This document shows positions 17,003-26,750 of a stretch of DNA of 47,785 nt, piece after piece. The number at the start of each line of letters is the position of its first letter. Positions within the stretch are counted from its first letter, which is position 1. The stretch comes from Phocaeicola barnesiae DSM 18169 = JCM 13652 (lineage in GTDB: Bacteria > Bacteroidota > Bacteroidia > Bacteroidales > Bacteroidaceae): assembly GCF_000374585.1 (NCBI RefSeq), contig NZ_KB894663.1, positions 1 through 47,785 of the forward strand, in the 5' to 3' direction. The notes beneath the pieces were generated by a model. The model did no database searches and had not been told where the DNA came from. It saw only the letters and a list, made by a program, of their open reading frames with translations. A program made the position numbers and the translations under genes.

Positions 17003-19777
17003 CTATTCTCCCATTTTCTCTTTCAGGTACTGGCCGGTGTACGAGGCGGCACATTGTGCTACTTCTTCCGGTGTACCGGCTATGACCAGATTACCTCCTT
17101 TATCTCCTCCTTCCGGTCCTAAATCGATAACATAGTCTGCACATTTGATGACATCCAGATTGTGTTCGATGATGACAATGGTATGTCCGCGGCTGATAAG
17201 GGCATCGAAAGCTTCCAACAATTTCTTGATATCGTGGAAATGTAAACCGGTAGTAGGTTCGTCGAAGACAAAGATGGTGGGTTGCGACTTCTCGATGCTC
17301 AGGAAATAGGCCAGTTTTACACGCTGGTTCTCACCGCCGGACAGGGTGGAAGAGGATTGTCCCAATTTGATGTATCCCAAGCCGACATCCTGCAACGGTA
17401 ACAGTTTCTTCACAATCTTCTTCTGTCCGTGTTCCGTAAAGAATTCGATGGCCTGGTTGACGGTCATCTCCAGAATGTCATAGATGTTCTTTCCTTCGAA
17501 TTTTACTTCCAACGTATCGGTCTTGAAGCGTTTTCCGTGGCAGGATTCGCATTCCAGCACCAGGTCGGCCATGAACTGCATCTCTACCGTAACCGTTCCT
17601 TCTCCCTTACATTCTTCGCAGCGTCCGCCTTCGGTATTGAAGGAGAAATAACCGGCTGTGTAGCCCATCTGTTTGGCCAACGGTTGGTCGGCAAACAGTT
17701 TTCGGATTTCATCGTAAGCCTTGACATACGTTACCGGATTGCTTCGGGATGATTTGCCTATCGGATTCTGGTCGACAAATTCGATGTCCTTGACGGCCTT
17801 CAAATCGCCTTCCAGTGAAATGAATTCGCCGGGACGGTCGCTGGCTTCGCTGTATTCCCGTTTCAATGCCTTGTAGAAGACATCGCGTACAAGGGTACTC
17901 TTGCCCGAACCGCTTACACCGGTAACGACGGTCATTACGTTGAGCGGGAAGCGTACATCGATTCCTTTCAGGTTGTTTTCCCGAGCGCCTTTGATGCCGA
18001 TGTAGTTGTTCCACGGGCGGTGGCTGACAGGCAGACTGATGGTTTCTTCGCCCAACAGGTATTTAACGGTGTAGCTGTTACTGCCCTTTTTCAAGTCCTT
18101 CAAATCGCCCTGGTAGACGATTTCGCCTCCCAGACGTCCGGCTTTCGGACCGATGTCGATGATGTAGTCGGCGGCACGGATGATTTCTTCATCGTGTTCC
18201 ACTACGACTACCGTATTGCCCAACTGCTGGAGTTGACGCAATACCTTAATCAGCCGATGGGTATCTCGGCTATGCAGACCGATGCTCGGTTCATCGAGGA
18301 TATACAGAGAACCTACCAGGCTGCTTCCCAACGATGTAGCCAGGTTGATGCGTTGACTTTCACCGCCGGAAAGGGTATTGCTGAGGCGGTTCAGGGTAAG
18401 ATAGCCCAGTCCTACATCTTGCAGGAAGTTCAATCGGTTATTGATTTCGTTCAACAGGCGTTGGGCAATGGTAGTGTCATGCTCGTCCAGTTGCAGGTTC
18501 CGGAAGAATTCCTGCAGCTGATAGATGGGCATCTCCACCAGTTCGGAGATGTTGCATCCGCCTACTTTTACGTAATCGGCTTCCTTCTTCAGTCGGCTTC
18601 CGTGGCAGGTCGGACAGACGGTCTTTCCCCGGTAACGGGCCAGCATGACACGGTATTGTATCTTGTATTGATTTTCCTCCAACATCTTGAAGAAGGAGTC
18701 GATACATACCTTTTCGCGGGGACCGTGCCATAGATAATCTTTCTGTGCCTGTGTCAGTTCGTAATAAGGAGTAAATATCGGAAAGTCATGGGCAGGAGCT
18801 TCCCGAAGGAATTCGGTGAGCCATTCGCCCATCTTTTCTCCCCGCCAGCACAGTACGGCACCATCATATACGCTCAGGGCCCGGTTCGGAATTACCAGAT
18901 GCTCGTCTATACCGATAATCTTTCCGAATCCTTCGCAAGTAGGGCAAGCCCCTACCGGAGAGTTGAACGAGAACATCTGGTCCGTAGGCTCTTCGAAGTG
19001 AATACCATCCGCCTCGAATTTGGTACTGAAAGAATGCAAGCGGGTGGTTCCTTCTGGCAGGTAGAAGCGGAGCAGGCAGACACCGTCGCCTTCGAACATG
19101 GCTGTTTCTGCCGAATCAGTCAGGCGGCTCATGGCATCTTTGGTATTGTCACAGCTCATACGGTCTACCAGCAGATAAATGGTATCTTGGGCATTGTAGG
19201 TGTATTCCTCAATACGGATTATTTCTCCATTCACCTCCAGCCGATTAAACCCTTGTTTCATGTCCATTTCTATCTGTTCGGCGGTTGTACGTCCTTCACG
19301 GGGTAAAATGGGGGTCAGTACTGTATATCGGGTACCTTTCGGGTAAGAAAGCATGCAGTTGACAATATCTTCCGGGCTGTCTTTCTTGACCAGTTGTCCG
19401 CTAACCGGCGAATAAGTCTTTCCCACACGGGCAAAAAGCAGACGCAAGTATTCATAGATTTCTGTAGAAGTTCCTACTGTAGAGCGTGGGTTACGGCTGA
19501 TGACTTTCTGCTCGATGGCAATTGCCGGTGGAATTCCTTTGATGAAATCGCATTCGGGTTTACTCATTCTGCCCAAAAACTGACGGGCGTAAGCCGACAG
19601 ACTTTCTACGTAGCGGCGTTGTCCTTCGGCATACAGGGTATCAAAGGCAAGAGAAGATTTGCCGGATCCGGACAGTCCGGTGATAACAACCAGTTTGTTG
19701 CGTGGTATGTCTACATCGATATTCTTCAGGTTATTGACTCTGGCTCCCTTGATGGATATATATTTACTTTCAGACAT
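17003..19777 (-). CDS. uvrA: Excinuclease ABC subunit A
   Basis: The 924-residue protein has two ABC ATPase halves, with Walker [13 protein letters not shown] and [11 protein letters not shown], signatures [12 protein letters not shown] and [12 protein letters not shown], and zinc-binding CxxC pairs ([32 protein letters not shown]). UvrA finds DNA lesions and loads UvrB in nucleotide excision repair. I chose ATG 19777, with GGAAGAAG just upstream, since [16 protein letters not shown] is the usual N-terminus. The length is normal. A second uvrA elsewhere in the genome would be common in this group. Confidence 0.97.
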   Translation of the reverse strand: MSESKYISIKGARVNNLKNIDVDIPRNKLVVITGLSGSGKSSLAFDTLYAEGQRRYVESLSAYARQFLGRMSKPECDFIKGIPPAIAIEQKVISRNPRSTVGTSTEIYEYLRLLFARVGKTYSPVSGQLVKKDSPEDIVNCMLSYPKGTRYTVLTPILPREGRTTAEQIEMDMKQGFNRLEVNGEIIRIEEYTYNAQDTIYLLVDRMSCDNTKDAMSRLTDSAETAMFEGDGVCLLRFYLPEGTTRLHSFSTKFEADGIHFEEPTDQMFSFNSPVGACPTCEGFGKIIGIDEHLVIPNRALSVYDGAVLCWRGEKMGEWLTEFLREAPAHDFPIFTPYYELTQAQKDYLWHGPREKVCIDSFFKMLEENQYKIQYRVMLARYRGKTVCPTCHGSRLKKEADYVKVGGCNISELVEMPIYQLQEFFRNLQLDEHDTTIAQRLLNEINNRLNFLQDVGLGYLTLNRLSNTLSGGESQRINLATSLGSSLVGSLYILDEPSIGLHSRDTHRLIKVLRQLQQLGNTVVVVEHDEEIIRAADYIIDIGPKAGRLGGEIVYQGDLKDLKKGSNSYTVKYLLGEETISLPVSHRPWNNYIGIKGARENNLKGIDVRFPLNVMTVVTGVSGSGKSTLVRDVFYKALKREYSEASDRPGEFISLEGDLKAVKDIEFVDQNPIGKSSRSNPVTYVKAYDEIRKLFADQPLAKQMGYTAGYFSFNTEGGRCEECKGEGTVTVEMQFMADLVLECESCHGKRFKTDTLEVKFEGKNIYDILEMTVNQAIEFFTEHGQKKIVKKLLPLQDVGLGYIKLGQSSSTLSGGENQRVKLAYFLSIEKSQPTIFVFDEPTTGLHFHDIKKLLEAFDALISRGHTIVIIEHNLDVIKCADYVIDLGPEGGDKGGNLVIAGTPEEVAQCAASYTGQYLKEKMGE

Positions 19778-19803
19778 GCTTCTTCCGATATTATGTGAGT
19801 ATG

Positions 19804-19835
19804 CAAAGGTAGTGAAAGGCGAGTGGAGAGGCAAG
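19804..19835 (-). promoter_or_regulatory. Promoter of uvrA
   Basis: CTTG (19832-19835), 20 bases, and the perfect -7 box TACCTTTG (19804-19811) on the minus strand lie 26 bases upstream of the start codon. Confidence 0.65.
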
Positions 19836-19963
19836 CGAAAAACAAAGTTTTTCAGATTGACTATTCCGAGCCGCATCCTGGCTTAGGCAAAGGTTGTGAA
19901 AGGTTATTTTTAAAATCTTTGTTTTATTGTGCCCAAAGCTGAGTTTACGGTCTTATTTTTAGT

Positions 19964-19971
19964 TATCTTTG
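19964..19971 (+). promoter_or_regulatory. -7 box of the GH10-like gene
   Basis: TATCTTTG matches TAnnTTTG, 40 bases before the start codon. The -33 region is weak. Confidence 0.55.
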
Positions 19972-20011
19972 CCCTCCGTTAAAAAACTTATCAAAAACTA
20001 TTCAATACAGA

Positions 20012-21514
20012 ATGATGAAATTAAAATTTTTCTTGCTCTTATTGTTCGCTTGGCTAGGAAGCAGTGCCATCTTTGCCCAGATACGTTATCCCAAGCGTGA
20101 GTTCCGTGGAGCATGGATACAATGTGTGAACGGACAGTTCCAGGGAATGCCGACAGCTCAGGTGCAGCAGACCTTGATTCAACAATTGGATAACCTGCAG
20201 AAGGCAGGTATCAATGCCATTATTTTTCAGGTGCGTGCCGAAGGAGATGCCCTCTACCGTTCTTCGTATGAACCTTGGAGCCGTTTCCTGACAGGTATAC
20301 AGGGAAAGGCACCTTCACCGATGTGGGATCCGCTTCAGTTTATGATTGAAGAGTGTCACAAACGGGGGATGGAATTGCATGCTTGGATTAATCCTTACCG
20401 GGCCAAGACAAAAGGTACTGGTGCCTTGTCGCCATCACATCCTGTCAACCGTTATCCGAATCTGATTGTCAGCTATAACGGTCAGCTTTATTTTGACCCG
20501 GGATATCCGGAGTCACGGAAATATATCTGTAAGATTGTACGCGATATCGTAACCCGTTACGATGTGGATGCCATTCACATGGACGACTATTTCTATCCGT
20601 ATCCGAATCCGGGGGAAAAGTTCCCAGATGATATAAGTTTCGCGGCATATGGACGTGGATTCCGTAATCGGGACGACTGGCGCCGTGACAATGTGAATGT
20701 GTTGATCAAGGAAATTCACGAAACAGTGCGTGCCTGCAAGCCGTGGGTGAAGTTCGGTGTGTCTCCGTTCGGTATTTATCGGAACAAGAAGAGTGACCCG
20801 AATGGAAGCGATACCAAGGGATTACAGAATTACGATGACCTGTATGCCGATGTGTTGTTGTGGGTGAACAACGGTTGGGTGGATTACAACATTCCGCAGA
20901 TTTATTGGGAAATCGGTCATCCGGCTGCCGATTATGATACGCTGATACGCTGGTGGGCGAAAAATTCTGCAGCACGTCCCCTGTTTATCGGACAGGATGT
21001 GATGCGTACAGTCCAGAAAGCGGACGTGAAGAATCCTAATCAGCATCAGATGCCGGCAAAGTACCAGTTGCAACGTTCGTTGCCAACCGTTCAGGGAAGT
21101 TGTCAGTGGTACGCTGCTGCGGTAGTCAATAATCCGGGAAAATATCGGGACCTGTTGGTTCAGGAATATCATCGGTATCCGGCTTTGGTTCCTGTATTTC
21201 CTTTTATGGATGATAAGGCACCGGGAAAGGTACGTAAGTTGAAACCGGTATGGACTGCAGACGGTTACCTCCTGTTCTGGACACCTCCGAAGGCAAAGAC
21301 AGAAATGGATGAGGCGGTACAGTATGTGGTCTATCGTTTCAAGAACGGTGAAAAGATCAATATCAGTGACCCTTCACACATTGTCAAAATTACCCGGGAT
21401 ACTTTCTATAAGTTGCCATACGAAGATGGAAAGACCAAATACCAGTATGTGGTAACGGCTCTGGACCGTTTGCATAATGAATCGAAAACAGTGAAGAAAA
21501 AGATTAAGCTGTAA
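20012..21514 (+). CDS. Exported family-10-like glycosyl hydrolase (GHL10/DUF187, YngK type)
   Basis: The 500-residue protein has a signal peptide ending at about residue 23 (SSAIFA|QIRYP). The GHL10 barrel runs from REFRGAWIQCVNGQF on, with HAWINPYR, DAIHMDDYFYPYP and IPQIYWEIGHP as conserved active-site-side strands. A C-terminal fibronectin-like segment runs from about 405. The family includes proteins acting on peptidoglycan-derived or other glycans, but few are characterised. Two adjacent ATG codons (20012, 20015) are possible starts. Confidence 0.88.
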   Translation: MMKLKFFLLLLFAWLGSSAIFAQIRYPKREFRGAWIQCVNGQFQGMPTAQVQQTLIQQLDNLQKAGINAIIFQVRAEGDALYRSSYEPWSRFLTGIQGKAPSPMWDPLQFMIEECHKRGMELHAWINPYRAKTKGTGALSPSHPVNRYPNLIVSYNGQLYFDPGYPESRKYICKIVRDIVTRYDVDAIHMDDYFYPYPNPGEKFPDDISFAAYGRGFRNRDDWRRDNVNVLIKEIHETVRACKPWVKFGVSPFGIYRNKKSDPNGSDTKGLQNYDDLYADVLLWVNNGWVDYNIPQIYWEIGHPAADYDTLIRWWAKNSAARPLFIGQDVMRTVQKADVKNPNQHQMPAKYQLQRSLPTVQGSCQWYAAAVVNNPGKYRDLLVQEYHRYPALVPVFPFMDDKAPGKVRKLKPVWTADGYLLFWTPPKAKTEMDEAVQYVVYRFKNGEKINISDPSHIVKITRDTFYKLPYEDGKTKYQYVVTALDRLHNESKTVKKKIKL

Positions 21515-21764
21515 AGTCGTTCTTTGGATTGTGTAGAGGGAGAAATCCGTTGGAAAACGAGAAATCGTAGATGATTCGACAAATATAGTGTTAAATCGGA
21601 TTTTTATTCGATAAGAATGTTGCGATTTAGAAGTTAAAGTGCTATATTCGTTTTCAAAGTGAGTACGGAGCGTATCTTTCGTAACAGAAAGGACTCCTTC
21701 TACGCTTCTTTGACAACCGAATTGTCCAGTGAAGGAATGGGCAGGGATTAAACAGCTTATTACT

Positions 21765-22319
21765 ATGAAAAAGATTTTATGTACACTGGTATTGGCCATG
21801 GTAGCCATGATAGGCTTCTCACAGGCCCGGATAGACGTAAGAGCCGGTATGTCTATTACCAATCTGACAAAATCTGAAATGGGTGCAAAGGTAGGCTATA
21901 CCCTTGGTGTTGGAATTGACCTTCCGGTAGCTACCTCTTTCTCTGTACAGTCTGGATTGATGTTCACCGGTAAGGGAGCTAAAGAGGGGGACGTGAAGTA
22001 TACCCCTTGTTATTTGGATATTCCTATTTTGGCTGCATACAAGATGCCTATTGCCGACGATGTGAACTTTGTAGTCAATGCTGGTCCTTATATCGGTATC
22101 GGATTAGGTGGTAAAGCTAAAATAGAGGATTTCAAATCTGATTATTTCGGAGATGACGGTGCCAAACGTTTCGATTTGGGACTTCAATATGGTATAGGCG
22201 CTGAATTTGCTGACCATATTCTGTTGAATCTGAGCGGACAGTATGGCTTTATTTCTCCGTTCGAAGATTCAGATGTCAAAAATTTAGGTTTCTTCTTGAC
22301 GGTGGGTTACCGTTTCTAG
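21765..22319 (+). CDS. Small outer-membrane beta-barrel protein (porin family)
   Basis: The 184-residue protein starts MKKILCTLVLAMVAMIGFSQA, a clear signal peptide. Alternating glycine/aromatic strands follow, ending in FFLTVGYRF with the terminal Phe typical of barrel proteins. It matches the PF13568-type outer-membrane beta-barrel family. I chose ATG 21765 because the signal peptide starts there. The 250 bases upstream hold no recognised site. A MITE-like element with a strong hairpin follows. Confidence 0.87.
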   Translation: MKKILCTLVLAMVAMIGFSQARIDVRAGMSITNLTKSEMGAKVGYTLGVGIDLPVATSFSVQSGLMFTGKGAKEGDVKYTPCYLDIPILAAYKMPIADDVNFVVNAGPYIGIGLGGKAKIEDFKSDYFGDDGAKRFDLGLQYGIGAEFADHILLNLSGQYGFISPFEDSDVKNLGFFLTVGYRF

Positions 22320-22343
22320 GAAACATATCATGGGAAAATGGAG

Positions 22344-22525
22344 AGAGGGTGTGTCAAAACTAAAATGACTACTCCCCAAAATTACAGATTGTAACTATAA
22401 TATTTAAAAGGGTCGTATCAAACTCTGTATAGAGTAATGATACGGCCCTTTCTTTAGTTTTTTAGGATCTCAAATTTCAAATTATAAGTTCACATTTTCA
22501 AAAAATGAGTTTTGACACACCCTCT
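22344..22525. mobile_element. 182-bp MITE-like element with 18-bp perfect terminal inverted repeats
   Basis: AGAGGGTGTGTCAAAACT (22344-22361) is repeated exactly in reverse at 22508-22525. Inside, AAAGGGTCGTATCA (22407-22420) pairs with 22438-22451 around an ACTCT/AGAGT inner stem, giving a long terminator-like hairpin. There is no coding capacity. Short non-coding DNA with long terminal repeats fits a miniature transposable element. It also sits where a bidirectional terminator is expected between convergent genes. Confidence 0.65.
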
Positions 22526-22545
22526 TTTGCATGTATATGGGTGGA

Positions 22546-23319
22546 TTATTTAATTTTTTCCCGGATTTTAGCGAGATAATTGTGCATTCCTTGTGCATCT
22601 TTTTTGCTGATGATGTCCAGCAGTTCATTCAGTTCGGTACGGATGCCTTCTACCTGTGCCGGTGTATGCGGGTTGAAGAGTATTTCCTGCAGCAGGTAAT
22701 CGTCTTCGTTCAATACTCCTTTGGCGATAGCCATGTGGCGTTTGAAGGTTGTACCCGGAGCATCCTGGTGTTTCATGACAGCCGCAAAGACAAATGTAGA
22801 AACGAACGGGATGGACAGGGAGTAAGCCACTGTTTCATCGTGTTCCTCGAAGGTGTATTCGAAAATGTTCAGGCCCAGCCGTTGGTACAGGTCCTTGAAG
22901 AAAATCTTTCCCAGGTGATCACCTTCCTTGATGATGATGGCGTTTTCCGTACTCAGCTTGTCCAGGCTGGCGAAGGTCGGACCGAACATCGGGTGAGTGG
23001 ATACGTAGCGGAAACCGGAATTCTCATAGAATGTTTTCAGTCCGGTCTTTACCGAAGCGATGTCGCTGATGATACAATCGGTCGGGAGTACCGGAAGTAC
23101 CTGACGGAAAGCCTCCAGTGTGTATTTCACGGTAGCGGCATTGATGACCAGTTCCGGCTTGAATTCGGAAATCTCGTCGATCGAGGTGAAGCGGTAGCAG
23201 TTGTACATGAACCGTAGATGCTGGGGATTAATGTCGTATACGGCTACGGTGTGTTCGAAACTCAATACATCTGAAAAGAAAGAGCCCATTTTTCCGGCTC
23301 CTAAGATCAATATTCTCAT
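22546..23319 (-). CDS. tyrA: Prephenate dehydrogenase
   Basis: The 257-residue protein has the NAD(P)-binding motif LILGAGKMGSFF at 4-15 and the prephenate dehydrogenase segment STHPMFGPTFASLD with catalytic His. It converts prephenate to 4-hydroxyphenylpyruvate for tyrosine. It is the last gene of the aromatic operon, 84 bases after the DAHP synthase-chorismate mutase gene. It has no fused chorismate mutase, which is supplied by the upstream gene. Confidence 0.92.
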   Translation of the reverse strand: MRILILGAGKMGSFFSDVLSFEHTVAVYDINPQHLRFMYNCYRFTSIDEISEFKPELVINAATVKYTLEAFRQVLPVLPTDCIISDIASVKTGLKTFYENSGFRYVSTHPMFGPTFASLDKLSTENAIIIKEGDHLGKIFFKDLYQRLGLNIFEYTFEEHDETVAYSLSIPFVSTFVFAAVMKHQDAPGTTFKRHMAIAKGVLNEDDYLLQEILFNPHTPAQVEGIRTELNELLDIISKKDAQGMHNYLAKIREKIK

Positions 23320-23350
23320 AGATTCTTATGGCTTGGTTGGCAGGGAGAGG

Positions 23351-23380
23351 AGCGAAGGAGGGCGAATACTCTCCTTCGCT
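23351..23380 (-). other. Intra-operon stem-loop
   Basis: AGCGAAGGAG (23351-23360) pairs exactly with CTCCTTCGCT (23371-23380) in the gap before tyrA. There is no adjacent T-run. It could stabilise an mRNA end or modulate tyrA expression. Confidence 0.45.
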
Positions 23381-23403
23381 GCTGTCTTTCCTGTCTTTTT
23401 CTG

Positions 23404-24471
23404 TTATTTGTTGATGATTTCCATCTGCTGACGGACACTTTCTTCGTGGATGGCTTCGAATACTTGTTTGATGAATTCGGCATCCATGCCGCACAGAGAA
23501 CCTTGTGCGCCTCGTTTGTCAAGGATTTCGTTGTAACGTCCGGTCTGGAGGATGGTCATGTTATGCTCCTTCTTGAATGTACCGATTTCTCGGCAGATAC
23601 GCATACGCTTGGCCAGTACTTCCATCAGGTCGTTGTCGCATTCGTCAATCTGGCGGCGGAGTTCGTTCAGGTTTTCAGTGGTCTGGTGTTCACCACGGAT
23701 GACCAGCAGGTTCAGGATGTAGTCGAGTACGTCCGGAGTAACCTGTTGGGAAGCGTCGCTCCAGGCAGCGTCGGGAGTGCAGTGTGATTCAACAATCAGT
23801 CCGTCGAAACCTAAGTCCATGGCCTGTTGGCACAGCGGGGCTACCAGTTCACGTTTACCGCCGATGTGGCTTGGGTCGCACAGGATCGGCAGGTTCGGGA
23901 TGCGGCGGCGCAGTTCGATAGGAATGTGCCACTGCGGAAGGTTGCGGTAGATTTTCTTGTCGTAAGATGAGAAACCGCGGTGGATGGCTCCAATGCGTTT
24001 CAGTCCGGCATTGTTGATGCGTTCCAAGGCGCCGATCCACAGTTCCAGGTCAGGGTTGACCGGGTTCTTGACAAGCACCGGTATATCCACTCCTTTCAGG
24101 GCATCGGCAATTTCCTGTACCGCAAACGGGTTGGCGGTGGTACGTGCACCAATCCACAGCAGGTCGATACCGGCTTTCAGACATTCGTATACGTGTTTGG
24201 CAGTGGCCACTTCGGTGGTGACATACATGCCTGTTTCCTTTTTCACTTCTTTCAACCAGGCCAGTCCGTCTACACCGATACCTTCAAAACCTCCCGGTTT
24301 GGTACGGGGTTTCCAGATGCCTGCGCGGAAAATCTTTATTCCTTTGTTTGCCAACTGGCGGGCAGTGCTCATGACTTGTTCTTCTGTTTCGGCGCTGCAA
24401 GGACCGGCGATTACCAACGGACGTTCGCTAGGTACGCCATCCAATACGATAGGTTGTAAATCGAGTTCCAT
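23404..24471 (-). CDS. Bifunctional DAHP synthase/chorismate mutase
   Basis: The 355-residue protein joins a type I-beta-like DAHP synthase (about 1-260, with AGPCSAE, WKPRTKP, WIGARTTANPF, CDPSHIGG and ESHCTPDAA) to an AroQ-type chorismate mutase (about 262-355, ENLNELRRQIDECDNDLMEV). It catalyses the first step of the shikimate pathway and the branch step to prephenate. The fused mutase is known in this family to mediate feedback by prephenate or chorismate. It sits 20 bases after the aminotransferase gene. Confidence 0.94.
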   Translation of the reverse strand: MELDLQPIVLDGVPSERPLVIAGPCSAETEEQVMSTARQLANKGIKIFRAGIWKPRTKPGGFEGIGVDGLAWLKEVKKETGMYVTTEVATAKHVYECLKAGIDLLWIGARTTANPFAVQEIADALKGVDIPVLVKNPVNPDLELWIGALERINNAGLKRIGAIHRGFSSYDKKIYRNLPQWHIPIELRRRIPNLPILCDPSHIGGKRELVAPLCQQAMDLGFDGLIVESHCTPDAAWSDASQQVTPDVLDYILNLLVIRGEHQTTENLNELRRQIDECDNDLMEVLAKRMRICREIGTFKKEHNMTILQTGRYNEILDKRGAQGSLCGMDAEFIKQVFEAIHEESVRQQMEIINK

Positions 24472-24491
24472 AATGAAAGGTATTTATAGTT

Positions 24492-25676
24492 TTACATGAT
24501 ATTTTTAATTCTTTCCAAGGCTTCGGCCAATCTGTCTTCCTTGGCACAAAGCGAGATACGGATGTAACGTTTGCCGTTACTGCCGAAGATGAATCCCGGT
24601 GTGATGAATACGCGGGCTTCCTGAAGTACCTTTTCGGTCAGTTCTTCCACATCGGCATAGCTGTCGGGGATTTTTCCCCAAAGGAACATACCTACCTGTT
24701 CGGGATCGAAGGTACATCCCAGGGTAGTCATGATGTCTTCAGCCAGTTTCCGCCGGCGGCTATACACCTGAATGTTGGCCTCTTCGTGCCATTCCGCACT
24801 GTTCTGATAGGCTTGGGCGGCCGCCAGCTGCATCGGACGGAACGTACCGGAGTCAATGTTACTCTTGATTTTCAGAATCCATTGTACAAAGGTGGCGTTG
24901 GTAGCCAGGAGGCCGACGCGCCATCCCGGCATGTTGTGGCTCTTGCTCATCGAGTTGAATTCGATACAGCATTCTTTGGCTCCCGGAATGTTCAGGATGC
25001 TGATGGGTTTCTTGTTCAGGATGAAACTGTACGGATTGTCGTTGACGATGACAATGTTGTGCCGGCGGGCGAAATCCACCAGGCGTTGGTACAGTTCCAG
25101 GGTAGCGTTGGCACCGGTCGGCATGTTCGGATAGTTAGTCCACATGATTTTCACCCTACTCAGGTCCATCTGTTCCAGTTGTTCGAAATCGGGTTGCCAA
25201 TGATTGTTTTCCTGCAGGTCGTAAGTTACGATTTCACTGCCCAGAATCCGGTTCAGTGAGGTGTAGGTGGGATAACCGGGATTCGGAACCAGTACCTGGT
25301 CGCCCGGGTTTACCAGAGCCAGTGTCACGTGCAGGATACCTTCCTTCGAACCGATGAGCGGTTGGATTTCGGTTGCCGGGTCCAGGTCTACGTTGTACCA
25401 GCGTTTGTACCAGTCGGCCATGGCGCGGCGGAGTTCCGGAATACCTACGGTAGGCTGGTAGCCGTGTGCATCGGCTTTCCGGGCATTTTCACACAATACC
25501 TCGATGGTTTCGGGAGAAGGCGGCATGTCCGGACTTCCGATACCTAGACTGATGACATCTTTCCCTTCTGCATTCATGCGGGCCACTTCTTTCAGCTTGC
25601 GGCTGAAATAGTATTCGCTTACGCTTGCCAGACGGTCGGCAGGCTGTATGTTATAATGTTGATTCTCCTTCTGCAT
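24492..25676 (-). CDS. Class I/II PLP-dependent aminotransferase, probably aromatic
   Basis: The 394-residue protein has the fold-type I core, with NYPNMPTGA, the NDNPYSFI strand and the PLP lysine in SMSKSHNMPGWRVG. Its operon position between pheA and the DAHP synthase-chorismate mutase gene suggests it transaminates phenylpyruvate and hydroxyphenylpyruvate to Phe and Tyr. Its start overlaps the pheA end by 26 bases. Specificity for aspartate or alanine cannot be excluded from sequence alone. Confidence 0.88.
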   Translation of the reverse strand: MQKENQHYNIQPADRLASVSEYYFSRKLKEVARMNAEGKDVISLGIGSPDMPPSPETIEVLCENARKADAHGYQPTVGIPELRRAMADWYKRWYNVDLDPATEIQPLIGSKEGILHVTLALVNPGDQVLVPNPGYPTYTSLNRILGSEIVTYDLQENNHWQPDFEQLEQMDLSRVKIMWTNYPNMPTGANATLELYQRLVDFARRHNIVIVNDNPYSFILNKKPISILNIPGAKECCIEFNSMSKSHNMPGWRVGLLATNATFVQWILKIKSNIDSGTFRPMQLAAAQAYQNSAEWHEEANIQVYSRRRKLAEDIMTTLGCTFDPEQVGMFLWGKIPDSYADVEELTEKVLQEARVFITPGFIFGSNGKRYIRISLCAKEDRLAEALERIKNIM

Positions 25677-26493
25677 ATTCTCCTAAAATTTTCAGTGCTT
25701 TGGTTAATGGGGTAACGGCGTCGATGGCCTGTTTGTATCTCAAATAGTCATTGAACATGATGTCCACGTAGAACAGGTATTCCCATTCACGGCCGATAAT
25801 CGGCAATGACTGTATCTTGGTCAGGTTTATCTTATAGAATGAAAAGATAGACAAGACTTGCGAGAGGCTTCCTTCGTTATGGGGCAGCGAGAAAACCAGA
25901 TTGACCTTGTTGATTTTGGAGCGGTCTTTCAGTTCGTCGGCCATCCACGGGTCGCAGACCACCAGGAAACGGGTGAAGTTGTGTTTGTTGGTTTCGATGC
26001 CTTCCTGCAGTATTTTCATGCCGTAAAGTTCGGCTGCGTATTTCGAGCAGATGGCTGCATGTCCTTTCAGTTGGTTTCGGCTGATGTTTTCGGCACTTCC
26101 TGCCGTATCTTCGGTTTCCACCACCTTCAGTCCCGGATGGTGCTGCAGAAATTCGCGGCATTGCGCCAGTGCTACCGGATGTGAATTGACTTCGGTCAGG
26201 TCGTCCCAGTCTTCATCGGGCAGACACATGATGCTGTGGCTGATACGGAGCTTGTGTTCTCCGATGATGGTGGCGCCGCTGGCACGCAGCAGTTCGTAGT
26301 TGTGTAGCAGACTGCCGGCGATGGTATTCTCGATGGCAATCATGCCGATTACATTACTGTCTTTACGCATGTTTTCGAAAACATCTTCGAATGTATTGCA
26401 GCAGATCAGTTCGATTTCTTCGTCCTTGAAGTACTTGTGGGCGGCAATGTCGTGGTATGAGCCCGGTACTCCTTGAATGGCTATCTTTTTCAT
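25651..26493 (-). CDS. pheA: Prephenate dehydratase
   Basis: The 280-residue protein has a prephenate dehydratase domain (about 1-185, with GVPGSYHDIAA and the catalytic-region NKHNFTRFLVV) and a C-terminal ACT domain (about 200-275, LPHNEGSLSQVLSIF). The ACT domain is the known site for phenylalanine feedback. It makes phenylpyruvate. It is the first structural gene of the operon and lies directly after the attenuator hairpin. Confidence 0.94.
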   Translation of the reverse strand: MKKIAIQGVPGSYHDIAAHKYFKDEEIELICCNTFEDVFENMRKDSNVIGMIAIENTIAGSLLHNYELLRASGATIIGEHKLRISHSIMCLPDEDWDDLTEVNSHPVALAQCREFLQHHPGLKVVETEDTAGSAENISRNQLKGHAAICSKYAAELYGMKILQEGIETNKHNFTRFLVVCDPWMADELKDRSKINKVNLVFSLPHNEGSLSQVLSIFSFYKINLTKIQSLPIIGREWEYLFYVDIMFNDYLRYKQAIDAVTPLTKALKILGEYAEGESTL

Positions 26494-26505
26494 TGGCTTT
26501 TAGCT

Positions 26506-26540
26506 AAAAAAAAATCCCGTCTTCACTCGGAAGCGGGATT
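26506..26540 (-). terminator. Attenuator terminator in the pheA operon leader
   Basis: On the minus strand AATCCCG (26534-26540) pairs with CGGGATT (26513-26519), extended by the inner stem CTTC/GAAG. Nine T follow (26506-26514), and pheA starts 13 bases later. A strong terminator between a promoter and its first gene is the hallmark of attenuation. Confidence 0.88.
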
Positions 26541-26599
26541 CGTTTATATTCTATTCTATTATTTTATTCTCTTAATATACGCATGCGAACTCCCGCTTC
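26530..26599 (-). promoter_or_regulatory. Antiterminator of the pheA attenuator
   Basis: GAAGCGGGAGTTCG (26586-26599, inside the 3' part of the leader ORF) is complementary, but for one extra base, to CGAATCCCGCTTC (26530-26542). The latter is the 5' arm of the terminator, so the two structures exclude each other. A ribosome paused on the Phe/Tyr codons leaves the first segment free to form the antiterminator. A ribosome reaching the stop codon covers it. Confidence 0.82.
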
Positions 26600-26661
26600 A
26601 CTTCATTGCTAAAGTAAAAGTAAAAGAAGTAAAAAAAGAAGTATGTCGCAAAAGTTTTCAT
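26572..26661 (-). CDS. Phe/Tyr leader peptide of the pheA operon
   Basis: The 29-codon ORF starts ATG at 26661 and stops TAA at 26572-26574. It begins MKTFATYFFFYFFYFYFS, and the whole peptide has nine Phe and five Tyr, with nine consecutive Phe/Tyr codons at positions 7-17 only interrupted by more of the same. These are exactly the amino acids made by the downstream operon. The A-rich sequence before the ATG is typical for Bacteroides translation starts. No homology is needed for the call: position, codon content and hairpins agree. Confidence 0.88.
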   Translation of the reverse strand: MKTFATYFFFYFFYFYFSNEVKREFACVY

Positions 26662-26690
26662 TGTTTGTTATTTTGTTATCGTTTACGCTG

Positions 26691-26720
26691 CAAAAGTAAT
26701 ACTTTTCTTTAAAAAACAAG
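26691..26720 (-). promoter_or_regulatory. Promoter of the pheA operon
   Basis: On the minus strand a perfect -7 box TACTTTTG (26691-26698) is preceded by CTTG (26717-26720) after an 18-base spacer. The leader ATG is 30 bases downstream. Confidence 0.7.
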
Positions 26721-26750
26721 AGATTTATGAACTTTTTTTTCTCGGATTTT

